NCBI GenBank assembly: GCA_039704465.1
Contig: JASFAU010000014.1
Location: forward strand, 434,001 to 498,000
From: Plasmodiophora brassicae
Taxonomy: Eukaryota > Endomyxa > Phytomyxea > Plasmodiophorida > Plasmodiophoridae
Direction of reading: 5' to 3'
DNA length: 64,000 bases
Below are positions 10,786-23,000 of this stretch, piece by piece. The notes under the pieces were generated by a model that did no database searches, was not told the origin of the DNA, and was given only the letters and a program-made list of their open reading frames with translations. How positions within the stretch are numbered: position 1 is the stretch's first letter; each line of letters starts with the position of its first letter. The position numbers and the translations under genes are program-made.

Positions 10786-13700
10786 ATGTCCGACAGCGAG
10801 GAAGAGGTATTGCCGGCTCAGCGTGCTGGTCGCCCGCCCGCCTGCTCACGTTTGAATGGTGGTTGCGAAGGTGAGCAGCTCGCCCGGTGAGGAGGAAGAG
10901 GTCGAGGAATCGTTCACCGGGTCGTCCGACGACGAGGATGCGCGCGTTTCGTCGTCTAGGAAACGCCCGATGGCGTCGAAACGACCGATGGCATCCAAAC
11001 GCCCCCGGGTAGCCGCTTCGAAGCAGCCCGCGGTAGCTTCGAAACGGCCAGCAGCATCCAAACGTCCAGCCATGGCATCAAAGCGTCCGGCCAGTAAGAA
11101 AATGCCCAGCAAACGGCCGATGGTCGAGAACATGTCTAGCTCTGGCGAGGAAGAAGAGGAGGAAGAAGACGTGGTTCGTCGTCGTTTCGATTGTCGTTGC
11201 AGCCTCCGTACGTTAATCGTATCACGGTGCAGGAGCCTTCTGAGGAGGAAGAGGAGGACGAAGAAGACGAGGAGGAGGTATCGTCAGAGGAGGAGCCAGC
11301 GTCTTCCAAGCGCCGCAAGAAGGCCTCCTCAAGCTCTAGGCAATTGCTTTCGTTGCACGGGACAGTTTGTTGTTCTGATTGACGGTGCGCAGGTTCATCG
11401 ATGACGCTGCCGATGTGGACTTGGACGCCGACGAAGACGACGAGGACTTTATCGAGGAATCTGGCGTCAAGGATCTGGAGCGAGAAATGGCCGAGCGACA
11501 ATCCGCTGCTCGGGTAGGAAACAGTTGTCCAATGCTGGAATGTGTCCTCATTGTGTTGCAGGAGCGCGAACGTAGGTCTGCGGTGATAGCGGATCCCGAA
11601 GCTGAAGCAGCAGAGATGCGGCGACTTGCCCAGGAGGTGTCGCGTCGGTACGGCCGCACAGAAGACGAGGACGATGACATGGATGAAGAAGAGGAAGAAG
11701 ACGAGGACGTTGAGCATCCCTCTCAATCGACGACCCAAAGGCAACGCCGAAGAGGCAAACAGGCCCGGCCGGTCAACCCGCTTCCCACGATCCACGATCC
11801 TAAACTCTGGCTTGTACGCTGCAAACCTGGTCTGGAGCAGCAGATCATTTGCGATATCATGAATCGGTGCTACGCGCGAATGTCTCTGCAGCAAGACCCG
11901 GTTTTCATCAAGACTGCGTTCATTACGAACGTTGGCTCCGGCTACCTTTACGTTGAAGCTGAGAAGGAGATCCATGTTCGGAAGGCGCTCGCGAACATTC
12001 GCGTCAACACTCAAAAGATCAAGCTGGTGCCTATCAAGGAAATGGTCCAAGCCATTACCGTTCAGAAGAAGCGTATCTCGTTGAAGCGCGGCGACTGGGT
12101 TCGCCTTAAGCGTGGCGTCTACAAGGGAGATTTGGCCCAGGTCGTTGCCACCGGTGACCAAGGAACTCAGGTCACGGTCAAAGTGATCCCTCGCATCGAC
12201 TACTCAAAGTTGTCCGGAGATGACAAGCAAGGTATTTGCTCATTCTACGCTTTCCACATGTTTGTATTCCGCTCAAGTTCCTGCTGCAACAGCCCAGTTC
12301 TCTGTGAAATCGCGTCCACCTGCACGTCTGGTCAACCCTGCCGAGTTGCGTGATCTGGGAGAGTACCTGGAGAGGAGACAAGAACCGTTTACCCGTGCAA
12401 ATTGCCTCTTCTTCGGGAACAACTACTACAAGTATGGGTTCCTCTACAAAACTATGAAGACAAGCGGCGTTATCATCGAGGGCGTCGCTCCGTCCTTGTC
12501 CGAAGTCGAGAGGTTCCAGTCTCGTGTCGCTGAGAGTGACGAGGACCTGGACGACGTCGAAGCCGACCTTCTCGAAGCTGCCAAGGTTTGCTCTGCATGC
12601 CGTCCATCACCTCTTATTGCTTACTCTGCTCACAGGCCGATCTCGGCGTGACGACGCATGTCGAACATGGCCCGAAGTTCACAAAAGGAAATAACGTCAA
12701 GGTCATCCAGGGCGATCTCAAGCATCTTACTGGTGTGGTTCTGTCTGTCGTCGACGATAACGTTGTCGTGCTGCCGGCGCACGAAGTATATTTGCATGTT
12801 CCGTCTGCTACGCGCTTGTTCCTGAAACCGTTTCCAGGATCTGCACGAACCGATTACGTTCCCTCAGAAGGACCTGAGGAAATATTTCAAACTGGGTGAC
12901 CACGTCAAGGTAATTGGGCGGGCATTGCATGTCTCGATGTCGGTCCAGTAAATTGTCGACGCTGTAGGTTGTTCGCGGAGAGTTCAAAGACGAGACCGGT
13001 CTTATTGTTCGCGTGGAGGATGACGAGGACATAGTTGTACGTGTCTGTACCGCGCGCTGCTGTCGTGGGCCTAACGATTCCTCCCCATGCGCAGGTCGTA
13101 TTCTCCGATATCAGTTCCCGCGAGATGCGCGTGTTCGCCACCGATCTGATTGAGTCATCGGAGGTAATCGAAAGGTCCCTGGTGCATCGTCCCAACTCAG
13201 GTTTGCCCGTCGTTAGGTTTCCGCAGGGCATGACTCCTTGGGCAACTACGAACTTCACGACCTGGTGGCCGTTCGGGATTCTGTGGGCGTTATTGTTAAG
13301 GTCGAGATTGGCTCGTTCCAGATCCTCGACACGAAGGTACGGGCTCTCACGTTCGAATCATTCTCCTTATTATCGTCTTATTTGCCTGATTCAGGGTGTC
13401 GTCTCCACCGTCCGTCTTCAGGATGTCGGCCGCCGCCGCAACAACCGTGTGTCGGTTGCCCTCGACATCAACAACCGCCAGATTGCTGCTGGGGACGCCG
13501 TCAAAGTGGTTACAGGTGGTGGGCAATACGGTGGGGTGTCTGGCACTGTCCTGCACATCTTCCGCTCCTCCGTGTTCATACGTTCGAGAGAAATCCCTGA
13601 CCATGGTGGCGTCTTCGTTGTTCGGGCCCGCTCCGTTAGCCTGGTTGGCGAACACCACCTGCAAGCCGACGGTGACCGAACTCGCGTTTCTTCGACTGCG

Positions 13701-14828
13701 CCTGCTGCTGCTGCTGCCGCTGGTGCGCGTCCTGGAATGCCCAGCGGCCTTCCTGCCTTTTCTCGTGGCCGCCGTGGTCACTCGCATCCTCTTGTAAGCG
13801 AGACCGTCGTCATCAAGGGCGGCCAGTACAAAGGCCTCCTCGGCATCGTCAAGGACGCCACCGACACGTCCGTCCGTGTCGAACTTCATTCCCAGAGCAA
13901 GGTCGTCAGCGTCCCCATCTCCAGCGTCTCCATCCGAAGCGCGTCGGGCGTCAGCGCGTCCACCAGCGCCAGCGGCTACATTCCGTCGTACGCCGGGTCG
14001 CAGACGCCCATGATTGGCGGGCAAACACCAATGTGGTCCGGCGCTGGATCCCAGACACCCATGCACGGCTCCATGACGCCCATGCACCATCCGCAAACGC
14101 CCTCCCATGAATCCGCCTGGAGCGCGAACGCGCCGATGACGCCTTTGCATTCCGGGATGACGCCTAACACGTATGTCACGACGCCGTCCATGTCGGGCGC
14201 GGAACCTGAGACCCCATCATGGCGGAACCCTCATACGCCTGCCATCCCCGGCAGCGTCACCTATGGGACACCGTACGACACGCCAGCGACGCCTTCAGAT
14301 CCACAAACGCCTCACACGCCGTCGACGCCCTATGGTGGAGCGGCCGTCGTCTACACGCCAGAACCGCATACGCCTTACACGCCAGTGTCGGCCGGGTACC
14401 AGATGCCGAACACGCCGAACCCGTCGACGCCGACCCCGTTCACGCCCACGTCTCCGATGACCTACTCGGCAACGTCGTCGTACGCTGCGCCCGTCATGGA
14501 TTGGGTGCAACCCGGGATGGACGTCGTCTGGCAAGGCCGGGATGGCGTTTCTGGTCGGGTGATCGAGGTCACCCCCGGCGGTGTCGTTACGTTGGCCGCG
14601 AACGGATCGGCGATCCCGAACGTCCCCGCCATGGAACTGAAGCCTGTCACGCCCGCCAAGAACGACACGCTGATGATCATTGCCGGCGAGAGCAAAGGGC
14701 AGGTCGGCACGCTGCTCGGTGTCGACGGCACCGACGGTATCGTGAAGATGGGGTCCCACGACATCAACATCATTGAGATGTCGTCGCTGTGCCGGTACGT
14801 GGATCCCAACGCGGGCGCAGATAATTGA
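10786..14828 (+). CDS. SPT5: transcription elongation factor SPT5 (DSIF large subunit)
   Basis: Roughly 1,100 residues from about 12 exons. Order: acidic N-terminus (MSDSEEE then Glu/Asp runs), KRPMAS-type basic repeats, a short SRFIDDAADVD motif typical of SPT5, the NGN domain (KLWLVRCKPGLEQQIICDIM... to ~12000), several KOW modules (RGDWVRLKRGVYKGDLAQVV, KFTKGNNVKVIQGDLKHLTG and others), then a C-terminal repeat region with many TPM/QTPM and TPxTP units (about 13990-14460), matching the CTR phosphorylated by P-TEFb. A last KOW-like module (TLMIIAGESKGQVGTLLGV) ends the protein. SPT5 pairs with SPT4, binds RNA polymerase II and controls pausing and elongation in the nucleus. The first intron is 10807-10870. 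The third intron appears to use a GC..AG boundary near 11339, joining AGC-TCT-AG to G-TTC-ATC-GAT. Confidence 0.95.
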
Positions 14829-14913
14829 TTTATAAAACATGGTGGTATCGTATCCGAACAGGCCTATCGTTCGATCACGCGCGCTTGTATTGACGACCAA
14901 GCAGGAACCGTCC

Positions 14914-16023
14914 TCATGACGTCCTTTCGTCCCCGGACCGGGGTCCCCTTTCGTCCTCGGATGGGAACCATCGGTGGATGACGCTCGTGTTGAACGAGTT
15001 GCAGGCACCGCACTTGTGGTAGTAGAAGTGGAAGTCGGACTCGGACTGCTGCAGGCAGTCGTTGCAGAGCAGCTTGGCGCGCATGCCCCTGTACTCCTCC
15101 GGGATCTCCATCTGCCGCACGTACGAGTCGAACATCTCAAAGTGCTCGGTGGTGTCGATGATGGATTTCAGGCAGACCGGGCAGGTGTAATTCGTGGCGA
15201 TGTACCGGTTGAAACAGTCGGAGTGCATGGCGTGCCCGCACGTCATGAAGATCACCGGGGCGATCGACGTGAACATGAACTCGTGGCAGATCGGGCAGTT
15301 GGACTCCAGCGACCGCTCGATGCACTTGTGCGTGTCAAACACGCGAATGCTGATGCAGGCGTTGCAGGCGTGGCAGTGCTGGTAATCCTCGCCAAGGCCC
15401 TTCCCTCGCCGGCACAGCCCGCAGAACTCGCAGTGGTAGATGTCCTTGCTGGGATCGTCATCGAAGAACTTGCAGACTGAGCAGTAGTGACGCGCCAGTC
15501 GCTTCCCGTGCGAGGCGCAATCGACATTGGTGCACTCCGGCCCAACCGGCATCGCCGTCAGGCAGTGCATGCAGACCATCGTGGCGATCGCGTGCCGGTC
15601 GATGGCATGATCCGGCACGGCCGCGTCGTGACACAGCCGACAGGGGAACACACGGTTGCAGCATGGCGCGACAACCATTGCCTGCCTGGAATAATGCTCG
15701 CATCCCATGATGCCGTTCTCAGGATCCTGCCGGGCACGGTCAGTCGCGCGACAGCAACCGAAACGGGGCCGTACGTGATAAGAGCATTCAGTAGGGATTT
15801 GGAGCTGTTGCGAACACGTCAGCGACTGCTCGTCGTTACCATTGCCGCGCCCGCTTAGGAGGTCCTGGACACGACGGTTCTTCTCCTGCGGCGACAGGCC
15901 GCTGATGGCCAGGACCTCGCGGATCTGCCGACGTATCCGGGCCTGCGCCTCCGCGTCCGGCGCGCACTCGTCGGCGTCGGCCGGTTCCCCAATAGCGGCC
16001 GTGACGACCGCCGTCGACGTCAT
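14914..16023 (-). CDS. CHY zinc finger / CTCHY / RING protein (RCHY1/Pirh2-like E3 ubiquitin ligase)
   Basis: The Cys/His pattern is a full CHY zinc finger beginning GCEHYSRQAMVVAPCCN, then a CTCHY zinc region (HYCSVCKFFDDDPSKDIYHC, CGLCRRGKGLGEDYQHC), then a RING-H2 finger (CPICHEFMFTSIAPVIFMTC, HSDCFNRYIATNYTCPVC) and a C-terminal zinc ribbon (CNDCLQQ..., CGACNSFNT). This is the domain order of RCHY1/Pirh2 and plant CHY-RING ligases, which ubiquitinate substrates including iron-response and DNA-damage factors. I start at the ATG at 16023 (MTSTAVVTAA); the frame is open further upstream to 16152. A likely intron (GTACGG...GGCAG) removes the non-conserved stretch between ECSYH and DPENGIMGCEHY. 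A second short intron just before it is possible. Confidence 0.9.
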   Translation of the reverse strand: MTSTAVVTAAIGEPADADECAPDAEAQARIRRQIREVLAISGLSPQEKNRRVQDLLSGRGNGNDEQSLTCSQQLQIPTECSYHVRPRFGCCRATDRARQDPENGIMGCEHYSRQAMVVAPCCNRVFPCRLCHDAAVPDHAIDRHAIATMVCMHCLTAMPVGPECTNVDCASHGKRLARHYCSVCKFFDDDPSKDIYHCEFCGLCRRGKGLGEDYQHCHACNACISIRVFDTHKCIERSLESNCPICHEFMFTSIAPVIFMTCGHAMHSDCFNRYIATNYTCPVCLKSIIDTTEHFEMFDSYVRQMEIPEEYRGMRAKLLCNDCLQQSESDFHFYYHKCGACNSFNTSVIHRWFPSEDERGPRSGDERTS

Positions 16024-16384
16024 GGTCGTGGCCGCCAGATAGAATAGAGCGTTGTGGCGACCGAGAGTGCAGCGCGCGCCGACTGCCCCGCACCGGGGTC
16101 TACAAAGAGTGCGCGCACGCAGTTCCGAACGGGGGGCGGCCGGGCGGGCCACAGTCCCCTGATGATGATGACTGGCGACCCGCCCGACCCGCAGCTGCCG
16201 TCGATCGTTCTCGGGGAGAAATATGTTCCCGGAATACTCCCTGTGACTGGGCCGGCAGCGTCGGGGCTGCGCGTTTCAGATTCCAGCCGGGCATCATTTT
16301 TCGCTGTGGCCAGCCCGTCCACCGGTGAGCTGCAAACCGAGGGGCGCGGGTGTCATTTGCAAAGTGGTGCGCTTTGGGGAGGGG

Positions 16385-17114
16385 ATGGAGCAGGCGGCCG
16401 TTGGTGAGGGCGGGCAGCCGGAGATCGACCTCCGCATGTGGATGAGCGGTCACGACGAGGACGATGGCGACGACGGGTTCTTCAGCACCATTGCGCAGAC
16501 GTTCGGCATCCCGAATCCGGCGAGGGACGCCGCGTCGATGACCCCTCCTGCAATGCCCGCCGCCAAGAAGGTAAGCGGTAGCATGGATGGTCGCGTTTCA
16601 TGACCTGACTGTCGGCGGGTCAGATGAGGCGCGAGGACCCGCCGCAGCCTGCTGGTGACAGCGTGCCTGGCGGCGTCGACCCTGTCGCTCAACGTTCACA
16701 ACACGACCTGGTTGAAGTTTGTGATCGCAGCCAAGAGATTGAAGCCGTCGTTGACCACAGCAAGGACGCGGCAAGCAAATTCGCCCAGATGGCCGAGGAG
16801 TGCCGACGTGTCAATGATGAGGTCGAGCAGAGACTTATCGACGCCGTTCGTCGTATGTACCCGGTGGTTACCTGCATCTAGAGAACCTTCCTTGAATACG
16901 TGATCCAGGCATCCGAGGGCAGATCGCCTCCCTTGATCAGATGATTGTCGATCTCCTGCCCGGTCTGATCCGACATCTTCGCCGGCAGACCCACGAAGGT
17001 ATCGCGAAGGGGAACGAGAAGGTTCGAATGGGCGCCGCTCTGCGAAAGGTTCTACTCGATACGTTCCGCACTGGCCAGACGTTCCAACAGTCACTATCAA
17101 CATCGTCGTCCTGA
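16385..17114 (+). CDS. small coiled-coil protein of unknown function
   Basis: Three exons (16385-16570, 16624-16852, 16909-17114) join to 207 codons with introns of 53 and 56 nt, both with good GTAAGC/GTATGT donors. The N-terminal ~60 residues are acidic (SGHDEDDGDDGFFSTIAQTFGIPNPARDA). From ~85 on the chain is a helical or coiled-coil segment (QEIEAVVDHSKDAASKFAQM and onward), ending in a Ser-rich tail before TGA. It could be a small subunit of a trafficking or tethering complex, but no family is recognised. It stands divergent from the CHY/RING gene with a ~360-bp gap. Confidence 0.7.
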
Positions 17115-17314
17115 GTAAACCGCCTTCGTTCTTACAGCACGATGCTGAATATCATGCTAGTAGGGCTAGTAGAGTGTGGCTTAAGGTTTCCAGTGGAGGA
17201 GACGATCTTTGGCATGACAGTGCTGTGACGCGCAGGGCGATGACGCCAGGCGACAGAGCTCAACATTAAGCGGTGGGCGGCCTTGGACAGGATCCCACCC
17301 ACTCACCATAGCGT

Positions 17315-18093
17315 ATGGCGACGCGGACGCATATCGCTGTGCCAGTCAGTAGACCGGCGCCCTGCCTCCGTATCAAAGTTCTAACCATGGGCGACGGCGC
17401 CGTTGGCAAGAGTTGCCTCATCAAACGGTACTGCGAGAAGAAGGTCTTCCCTGAGCATATGCACACTGCGGAGGCTCCTTTCGAATTGACCATGCCCGCC
17501 GTCGTAGTTCGTCAGCCGATACATTACGACGATTGGCGTCGACTACGGCGTCAAGGTTGTCAAGTTTCGCGGGAAAGAAATCAGTATCAACTTCTGGGAC
17601 CTCGCGGGCCACCCTGAATTCTTCGATATTCGAAACGAATTCTACAAGGACACTCAGGCGGTACGTTCAGGGAGGCTACCGTCAGCACGAACTGACTGTC
17701 GTCCAGGCGTTGCTCGTGTTCGATGTCGGCTCTCGTGCGTCGTTCGGGAAGCTGGACGCCTGGCTACACGAGTCGGTGCAGTTCGGGGGCAAGATCAGGT
17801 CCATCGTCGTGTGCGGCAACAAGATAGACCTGCCCGGGCGGGCCGTACCACGAGACGAGGCGGAATCATGGGCGGCCAGTCGGGGTTACAAGTACGTCAT
17901 CGACACGTGCCAGGGCGGCATAACCAGAGCTCATGGTTCATTGGGATGGCATAGATATTTCGAGACGTCGGCGAAATCAGGAGACAATGTCGACGCCGTA
18001 TTCGAGTGCCTGTTCGGGAACGCTGTACCCAGAGACGATCAGTCACCGGGCACGGCCACAGGCGCGTCCGACGCCACGAACCGTGCAGGGTGA
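17315..18093 (+). CDS. RJL-family small GTPase (RBJ/DNAJC27-like, without J domain)
   Basis: Ras-superfamily G motifs are all visible: G1 GDGAVGKSCLIKRY, G2/switch I TTIGVDYGV, G3 WDLAGHPEFFDIRNEFYKDT, G4 GNKID, G5 ETSAKSG. The switch II string GHPEFFDIRNEFYKDTQ is diagnostic of the RJL (RBJ/DNAJC27) family, and the Gly-His pair replaces the usual Ras catalytic Gln region. There is no C-terminal prenylation cysteine, also typical of RJL. Three introns: one ending TCGTAG before TTCGTCAGC, one GTACGT...CCAG after ACTCAGGCG, and one GTACGT...CATAG that restores KYFETSAK. The protein ends a few residues past the GTPase fold (...ATGASDATNRAG), so it lacks the J domain found in animal DNAJC27. RJLs correlate with flagella across eukaryotes. 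Confidence 0.9.
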
Positions 18094-18128
18094 CTGCATT
18101 GATAAAAGCGGGAACATCGAGGGCGCAT

Positions 18129-18347
18129 TCAGGACCTGGATGGCTCGGCTGCGCCGGCGAGGAAATCGGGCGTCACGGGCAGCGCGCCGGCGTCCTCCAG
18201 GCGCTTGCGTTGCCGCTCGATGGCTTCCAGATTCGCGGGCCGGTGCGCGTACCACTGCGCGGCACTGACAATGACGGCGCCGACGACCACGGGAGACGCG
18301 AAGAACACGGCGGCGTGCAGGAACCGCTTGGCCTGCGCCATCGTCAT
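18129..18347 (-). CDS. small single-pass membrane protein
   Basis: A 72-residue open frame (MTMAQAKRFLHAAVFFASPV...) with one clear transmembrane helix (residues ~8-30) followed by a basic helix (IERQRKRLEDAG). The layout resembles small mitochondrial inner-membrane or respiratory-assembly proteins (PET100-like), but the sequence alone does not prove this. Codon use on this strand matches neighbouring genes. It is tail-to-tail with the RJL GTPase gene, 35 bp apart. Confidence 0.55.
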   Translation of the reverse strand: MTMAQAKRFLHAAVFFASPVVVGAVIVSAAQWYAHRPANLEAIERQRKRLEDAGALPVTPDFLAGAAEPSRS

Positions 18348-18898
18348 CTCCTGCAGTGGTGGTGGTGCCGGTCGTGCTCTTCGGGGCGGCTACAAAATGA
18401 TTTGAACGCGTCAGCCGGCACGGACTTGCCCGAGGACGATGAAGGGACCCCGGAATCGACTGCGTACTGCTGTCACGGCAACCCGAAATAGGCCCTCCCC
18501 TGGAATGCGTATTAGGTGTACCGATGCACTGCGGCAACGGAATCATGTCGATGCAATTCGCATCAATTATCTCGTCAAACACGCTGGGACGTACCTACTT
18601 GCCGGAAATCCTGTCAGAACGAGCGCCTCGATTGTGTGGACTTCGGGTGGACGACATCACATGATCCAACCGCTTTCGGAGGTGGTCCATCTGCAGCGGG
18701 TCCGCCTCGCGTACATGCGACGTGACCCGAATAACGTCGCTCTGCACGGTCTGGGAACGCTGTCGACGCTGCCGCTGTTTCGCGCGTGGTTACGCGTCGT
18801 CTATTTATTAATCATGACCGTCTTGCTATCGTTGCTACGTCGTCCATGGGGGATAATCGATAGATCATCGTGTACGGCCGTCGTCGCGCCGTTGCAGG
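18348..18898. other. intergenic region with no supported gene
   Basis: About 550 bp between the small membrane protein and the F-box gene. A long plus-strand frame crosses it but its codon use is poor and it has no recognisable domain. I see no RNA gene or strong repeat. Confidence 0.4.
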
Positions 18899-19729
18899 TC
18901 AGCGGCGCAAGAGATGTCGGATGCGCTCGGGGCAGCTGGGGCACATATCAGCAGACTCGAAGAACCAGGACAGGTCGAACTCCTTGGGGCCCGCGAGCCC
19001 ATACAGCTGGGGCTTGACGCAGGTGTCCTCGAACGACGACCCGACGGCGTGGATCAGCTCGGACGCCACACGCAGGACAGGCAGGAGCATCGCTGGGTCC
19101 TTGGCGAACTCTGGGACATGCTTGACGGGAACGACTGAATGCGCGCCGTTCCGGAAGTAAAACGTGCAGAGCGCGACCACCGCGTTGCAGATGGCGTTCT
19201 TGTCGTCGGCTGCCGACCGGATCACATCCGCCAGCATCGCGACGAAATCCGAGAACGGTGCGATCGCATCGCTCGTCGGGCGCGCCGGGCGATGGAACGC
19301 GATCATGTAGATGTAGTGAGCCGTCGTCCTATTGATCAGAAGCAGGTCGGGAGCGTGGACGGCCTTCAGCGCCAGCGACGCGAACACCGTACGAAGCAGG
19401 ACGCCGATGCGCTCCTTGAACATGCCGGTCTCGGCGTTGTCGCCCAGCAATCGCCCGATCGCGAACGACAGATGCCGACGCCACATGCGCCGGTCGTGCG
19501 CCAGCGCCCTCAGCCGGCGACACGTGCACGCCAGCGCCCGAAGGTCGTCGGTCGACGCGAACCACATCACAGCGCGGATGACGTCATCCGGCAGCGGCGA
19601 CGTCTGCACGCCGGTCGCGATCTGCTTGCAACCTCGAATGCCGTCCACGAACGCCGCGTCCACCCGCGACAGCGCCCGCGCCACCGGCAGACGCGATGGC
19701 GCCACGCGCCGCCGCCCCGGCAGACACAT
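18899..19729 (-). CDS. F-box protein
   Basis: A 276-residue intronless frame. Residues ~45-90 match an F-box (PLPDDVIRAVMWFASTDDLR, then CTCRRLRALAHDRRMWRRHL), the helical module that binds SKP1 in SCF ubiquitin ligases. The remaining ~185 residues are helical (VLLRTVFASLALKAV, FVAMLADVIRSAADDKNAIC) without recognisable LRR, WD40 or Kelch repeats, so the substrate-binding part is of unknown type. Likely a substrate receptor of an SCF complex. The start could be MCLPGRRR at 19729 or a downstream Met; the first 40 residues are basic and may be a presequence or untranslated. Confidence 0.75.
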   Translation of the reverse strand: MCLPGRRRVAPSRLPVARALSRVDAAFVDGIRGCKQIATGVQTSPLPDDVIRAVMWFASTDDLRALACTCRRLRALAHDRRMWRRHLSFAIGRLLGDNAETGMFKERIGVLLRTVFASLALKAVHAPDLLLINRTTAHYIYMIAFHRPARPTSDAIAPFSDFVAMLADVIRSAADDKNAICNAVVALCTFYFRNGAHSVVPVKHVPEFAKDPAMLLPVLRVASELIHAVGSSFEDTCVKPQLYGLAGPKEFDLSWFFESADMCPSCPERIRHLLRR

Positions 19730-20055
19730 GCGAACGACGCCTCACGAGATCTGCGTCCCGTCCGTCCTCGCCCACACCCAGCCGACCGTTGCCGGGCCCC
19801 TGCCGCCGCTGTTTGTGTCGTCACACACCAAGACACACACACACACCGTGACGGGGTCGCCCACCTCGCCGCTGACAAACGAATGACGCGCCGTCCGGCC
19901 AGGTCACGATCGCATAGGCGTACCTATTCGATGCTGCGACAGCGATCGCACGGGAATCCCCTATACCTATCTGGGCGCGCGTGCCAGGGGGCGGGGCTGA
20001 AACGGGCACGTACGCGTCGCGTTCGGTTCAATACAATTGCGCTCGGGCAACGGAA

Positions 20056-23000
20056 ATGGCGGCCGTCGTCGGCGTCGAGCCTGTGAAATCCGCCGAGGAC
20101 CGGCGAGAGTATCGGATTGTGACGCTGCCGAACGACCTCAAATGCATACTGGTGTCGGATCCGGACACCGACAAGGTAGATCGTGGGGCGCGCGCGTCTG
20201 CCGATGTGATGATCCCGGTCGTGACCTGGGGCGGCGCCCGCTGCACAGGAAGCAGCCGCCATGGACGTCCAAGTCGGGCATTTCTCCGATCCTGACGATC
20301 TGCCGGGGTTGGCACACTTCTTAGGTCAGCGTGTGCCTGCTACCTGCGTTCGTTAGTCTGGTTCACACCAGGGCATCCGCAGAGCACATGCTGTTTCTGG
20401 GAACGAAGAAGTACCCTGATGAGAATTCGTTCTCCGGGTTCCTGAATCGTCATTCCGGCAGCTCGAACGCGTATGGCGGGTGGATAGTGTGTTTGCCTGC
20501 TCCAATATTTCATCGTCGTCTGTCTGCCTCTCAAGGTACACGAGTTCCGAGAACACGAACTATCATTTCGATGTCACTCGAGGACATCTGATGGAGGCGC
20601 TTGATCGGTGCGGGACCGTCTTTGAATCGCTGGACCATTTGCCTGATCTGCATGCGTGATCCAGGTTCGCCCAGTTCTTCGTCGCACCGTTGTTCACTGA
20701 CAGTGCAACGGATCGCGAACTGAAGGCTGTCGAGAACGAGCACCAGAAGAATCTGCAGAACGACACGTGGCGCATTCATCAACTTCGCAAGTCGACCGCG
20801 AACCAGAAGATGACAGCGATTACAAAGTTCGGGACCGGCAACCTCCAGACGCTATCAACGGTTCCCGCTTCCCAAGGCATCGATACCAGGGCGGCCCTCA
20901 TCAAGTTCTACGAGACGTTCTACTCGTCAAACGTGATGTGCCTCTGCATCTACGGAGCGGGTAACAATATTGTGGACCCTTGATCAACGTCCCTTCTGAT
21001 ATGCCCCGATAGATGCGCTTGATGCGCTTCAAGCGGCTGCAATTGAGATGTTCTCTGCAGTCCCCAACCGCAACGTAACAGTGCCCCAGTTCAGCGGTCC
21101 CGCGTTTGATCACATCTCTCTGCAAGTCAGTATTGACGTTTGCGACGATGGCATATTCGATGGTGATGCGTCCTGATTTGCCTAGAAACTGTACCGTGTC
21201 GTCCCGGTGAAGGATAAACGTGTAGCCCACATTGTATGGGATTTTCCAGCGACCGAGCCGTTTTACAGGACACAGCCGCCTGCGTTCCTAGCCCAGTACG
21301 TATCCAATCGACACGACCCGCCGAGGATTAACGCGCGTCCAGTTTGCTTGGGCATGAAGCTGAAGGATCGATTCTGTCGACGCTCAAAAACAACTCGTGG
21401 GCAACAGGGCTATCGGCAGGTTATATGTACCGCTCCTGCTTCGTTGCTGGCAAGGTCTCATGTGTATGGCACTCACAGGCGAATCAATGTCTGCGTCCGG
21501 ATTCTCGCTATTCAGCATCTCCATTGACTTGACTCCCGAAGGCTTGCACCATACGGACGAAATCTTCGCGGTAGTGTTCCAGTACATCCGCTTGCTTCAG
21601 GCAGCAGACTCGGAGACGTTGCATTGCCTGTACACGGAACGAAAGATCATCGGGGACCTGAAGTTTCGCTTCAAGGGCAAGGAACCACCTTACAGCTTGT
21701 CCACTCAGCTGTCTCGCGACCTGCAGAAAGTGGATCCAGTCGACGTTCTTTCGTGCCACTACGTTTTCCACGAATTCGACGAACCGCTGGTTAGTTTTCG
21801 AATGTTGCCACGTTCTGCCAGTGGTTGACACATTGGCCGTCAACCTAGATCAGACGCTTTGTGAGCTACCTCATCGTTGATCGCGCCAGATTCGAAGTTG
21901 TTTCGAAGACATTCGATTCTGTTTGCGACCAACGTGAACGATGGTATGGCACAGCGTACGCTGTCGAACCTATGGGTTCCGAAACGCTCGCTCGTTGCGC
22001 ATCAGGTATGCCCCTACTCAGCATCCTTTCAGTCAAACTGATCACGGGCATGCAGGCTCCACACATTCACTGCATTTGCCGAATCCCAACAAATTCCTCG
22101 CTACCAACTTCGAGCTTGTTAATGCTGTTGACCCGAACCCTGTGTTTGATTCGGTCGTACTTGGGTTTCGTCTCATTACGTCGCCGGACTGATTCCCGGT
22201 ACCAGGCACCGACTCTCGTCCTGGATATACCCAACATCAAGCTGTGGTATAAACCCGATGCCGTGTTCGGGAAGCCAAAGATCAATGTCATGGCCCAGTT
22301 CTCGACGCGTTCCGCCTACCTGACACCGCGCTCAGCAGTACGTCCTCGTTCGTGGTTCGATGATTGCAATTAATGAGGCACCCGACTGCCAGGTTGAATG
22401 CCAGCTGTTCACGAAGCTCCTGACAGAAAGTCTGAATGAGATCGCTTATGATGCAGAGCTGGCCGGTTTGTCGTACTCGCTCGATGCGGTCCGATGTGGG
22501 CTCGAGCTCCGCGTTCGCGGTTACAGTGAGAAGTTGCACGTCCTGCTCGACATGGTCGTCGACCGCATGGCAGCGCTCGAAATCGACGAGCAGCGCTTCG
22601 CAATGATCCACGAGACAACGAAACGTGAACTGCTGAACTTCGCGCTGGAGCAACCCTACCAGCACTCGCTGTATCAGCAAGCGATGGCCACCGAATGCCC
22701 GCGATGGGGAACCGACCTTCGTCTTGCGGTCATTGACGATATTACGGCTCGCGACATCGACGTGTTCAGGAAGGACCTTCTCGGCCATGGGCGCTGGGAG
22801 GTTTTCGTTCATGGCAACACTGTCTCCGGGCGCGCTATCGAGTTTGGCAAACAGATCATCATGCACATTCCGAAAGGCGCTGCCTTGCCTGCCGATTTGT
22901 GGCCAGAGCAACGCGTCGTTGAATTGCCTGCGAAATCCGAAGTCCTTCACGCCATGCAGGCCGCCAATCCAAACGAGCGGAACTCGTCGGCTCTCGTCTA

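Noticed and set aside
14295..15140. Minus-strand frame antisense to the SPT5 C-terminal repeats
   Set aside because: A shadow of the repetitive TP-rich coding sequence; it runs into the real RING gene in a different phase.
19840..19860. ACAC repeat, and GTGT repeat near 37363, as notable microsatellites
   Set aside because: Short simple repeats, one of them inside an intron, with no further structure.
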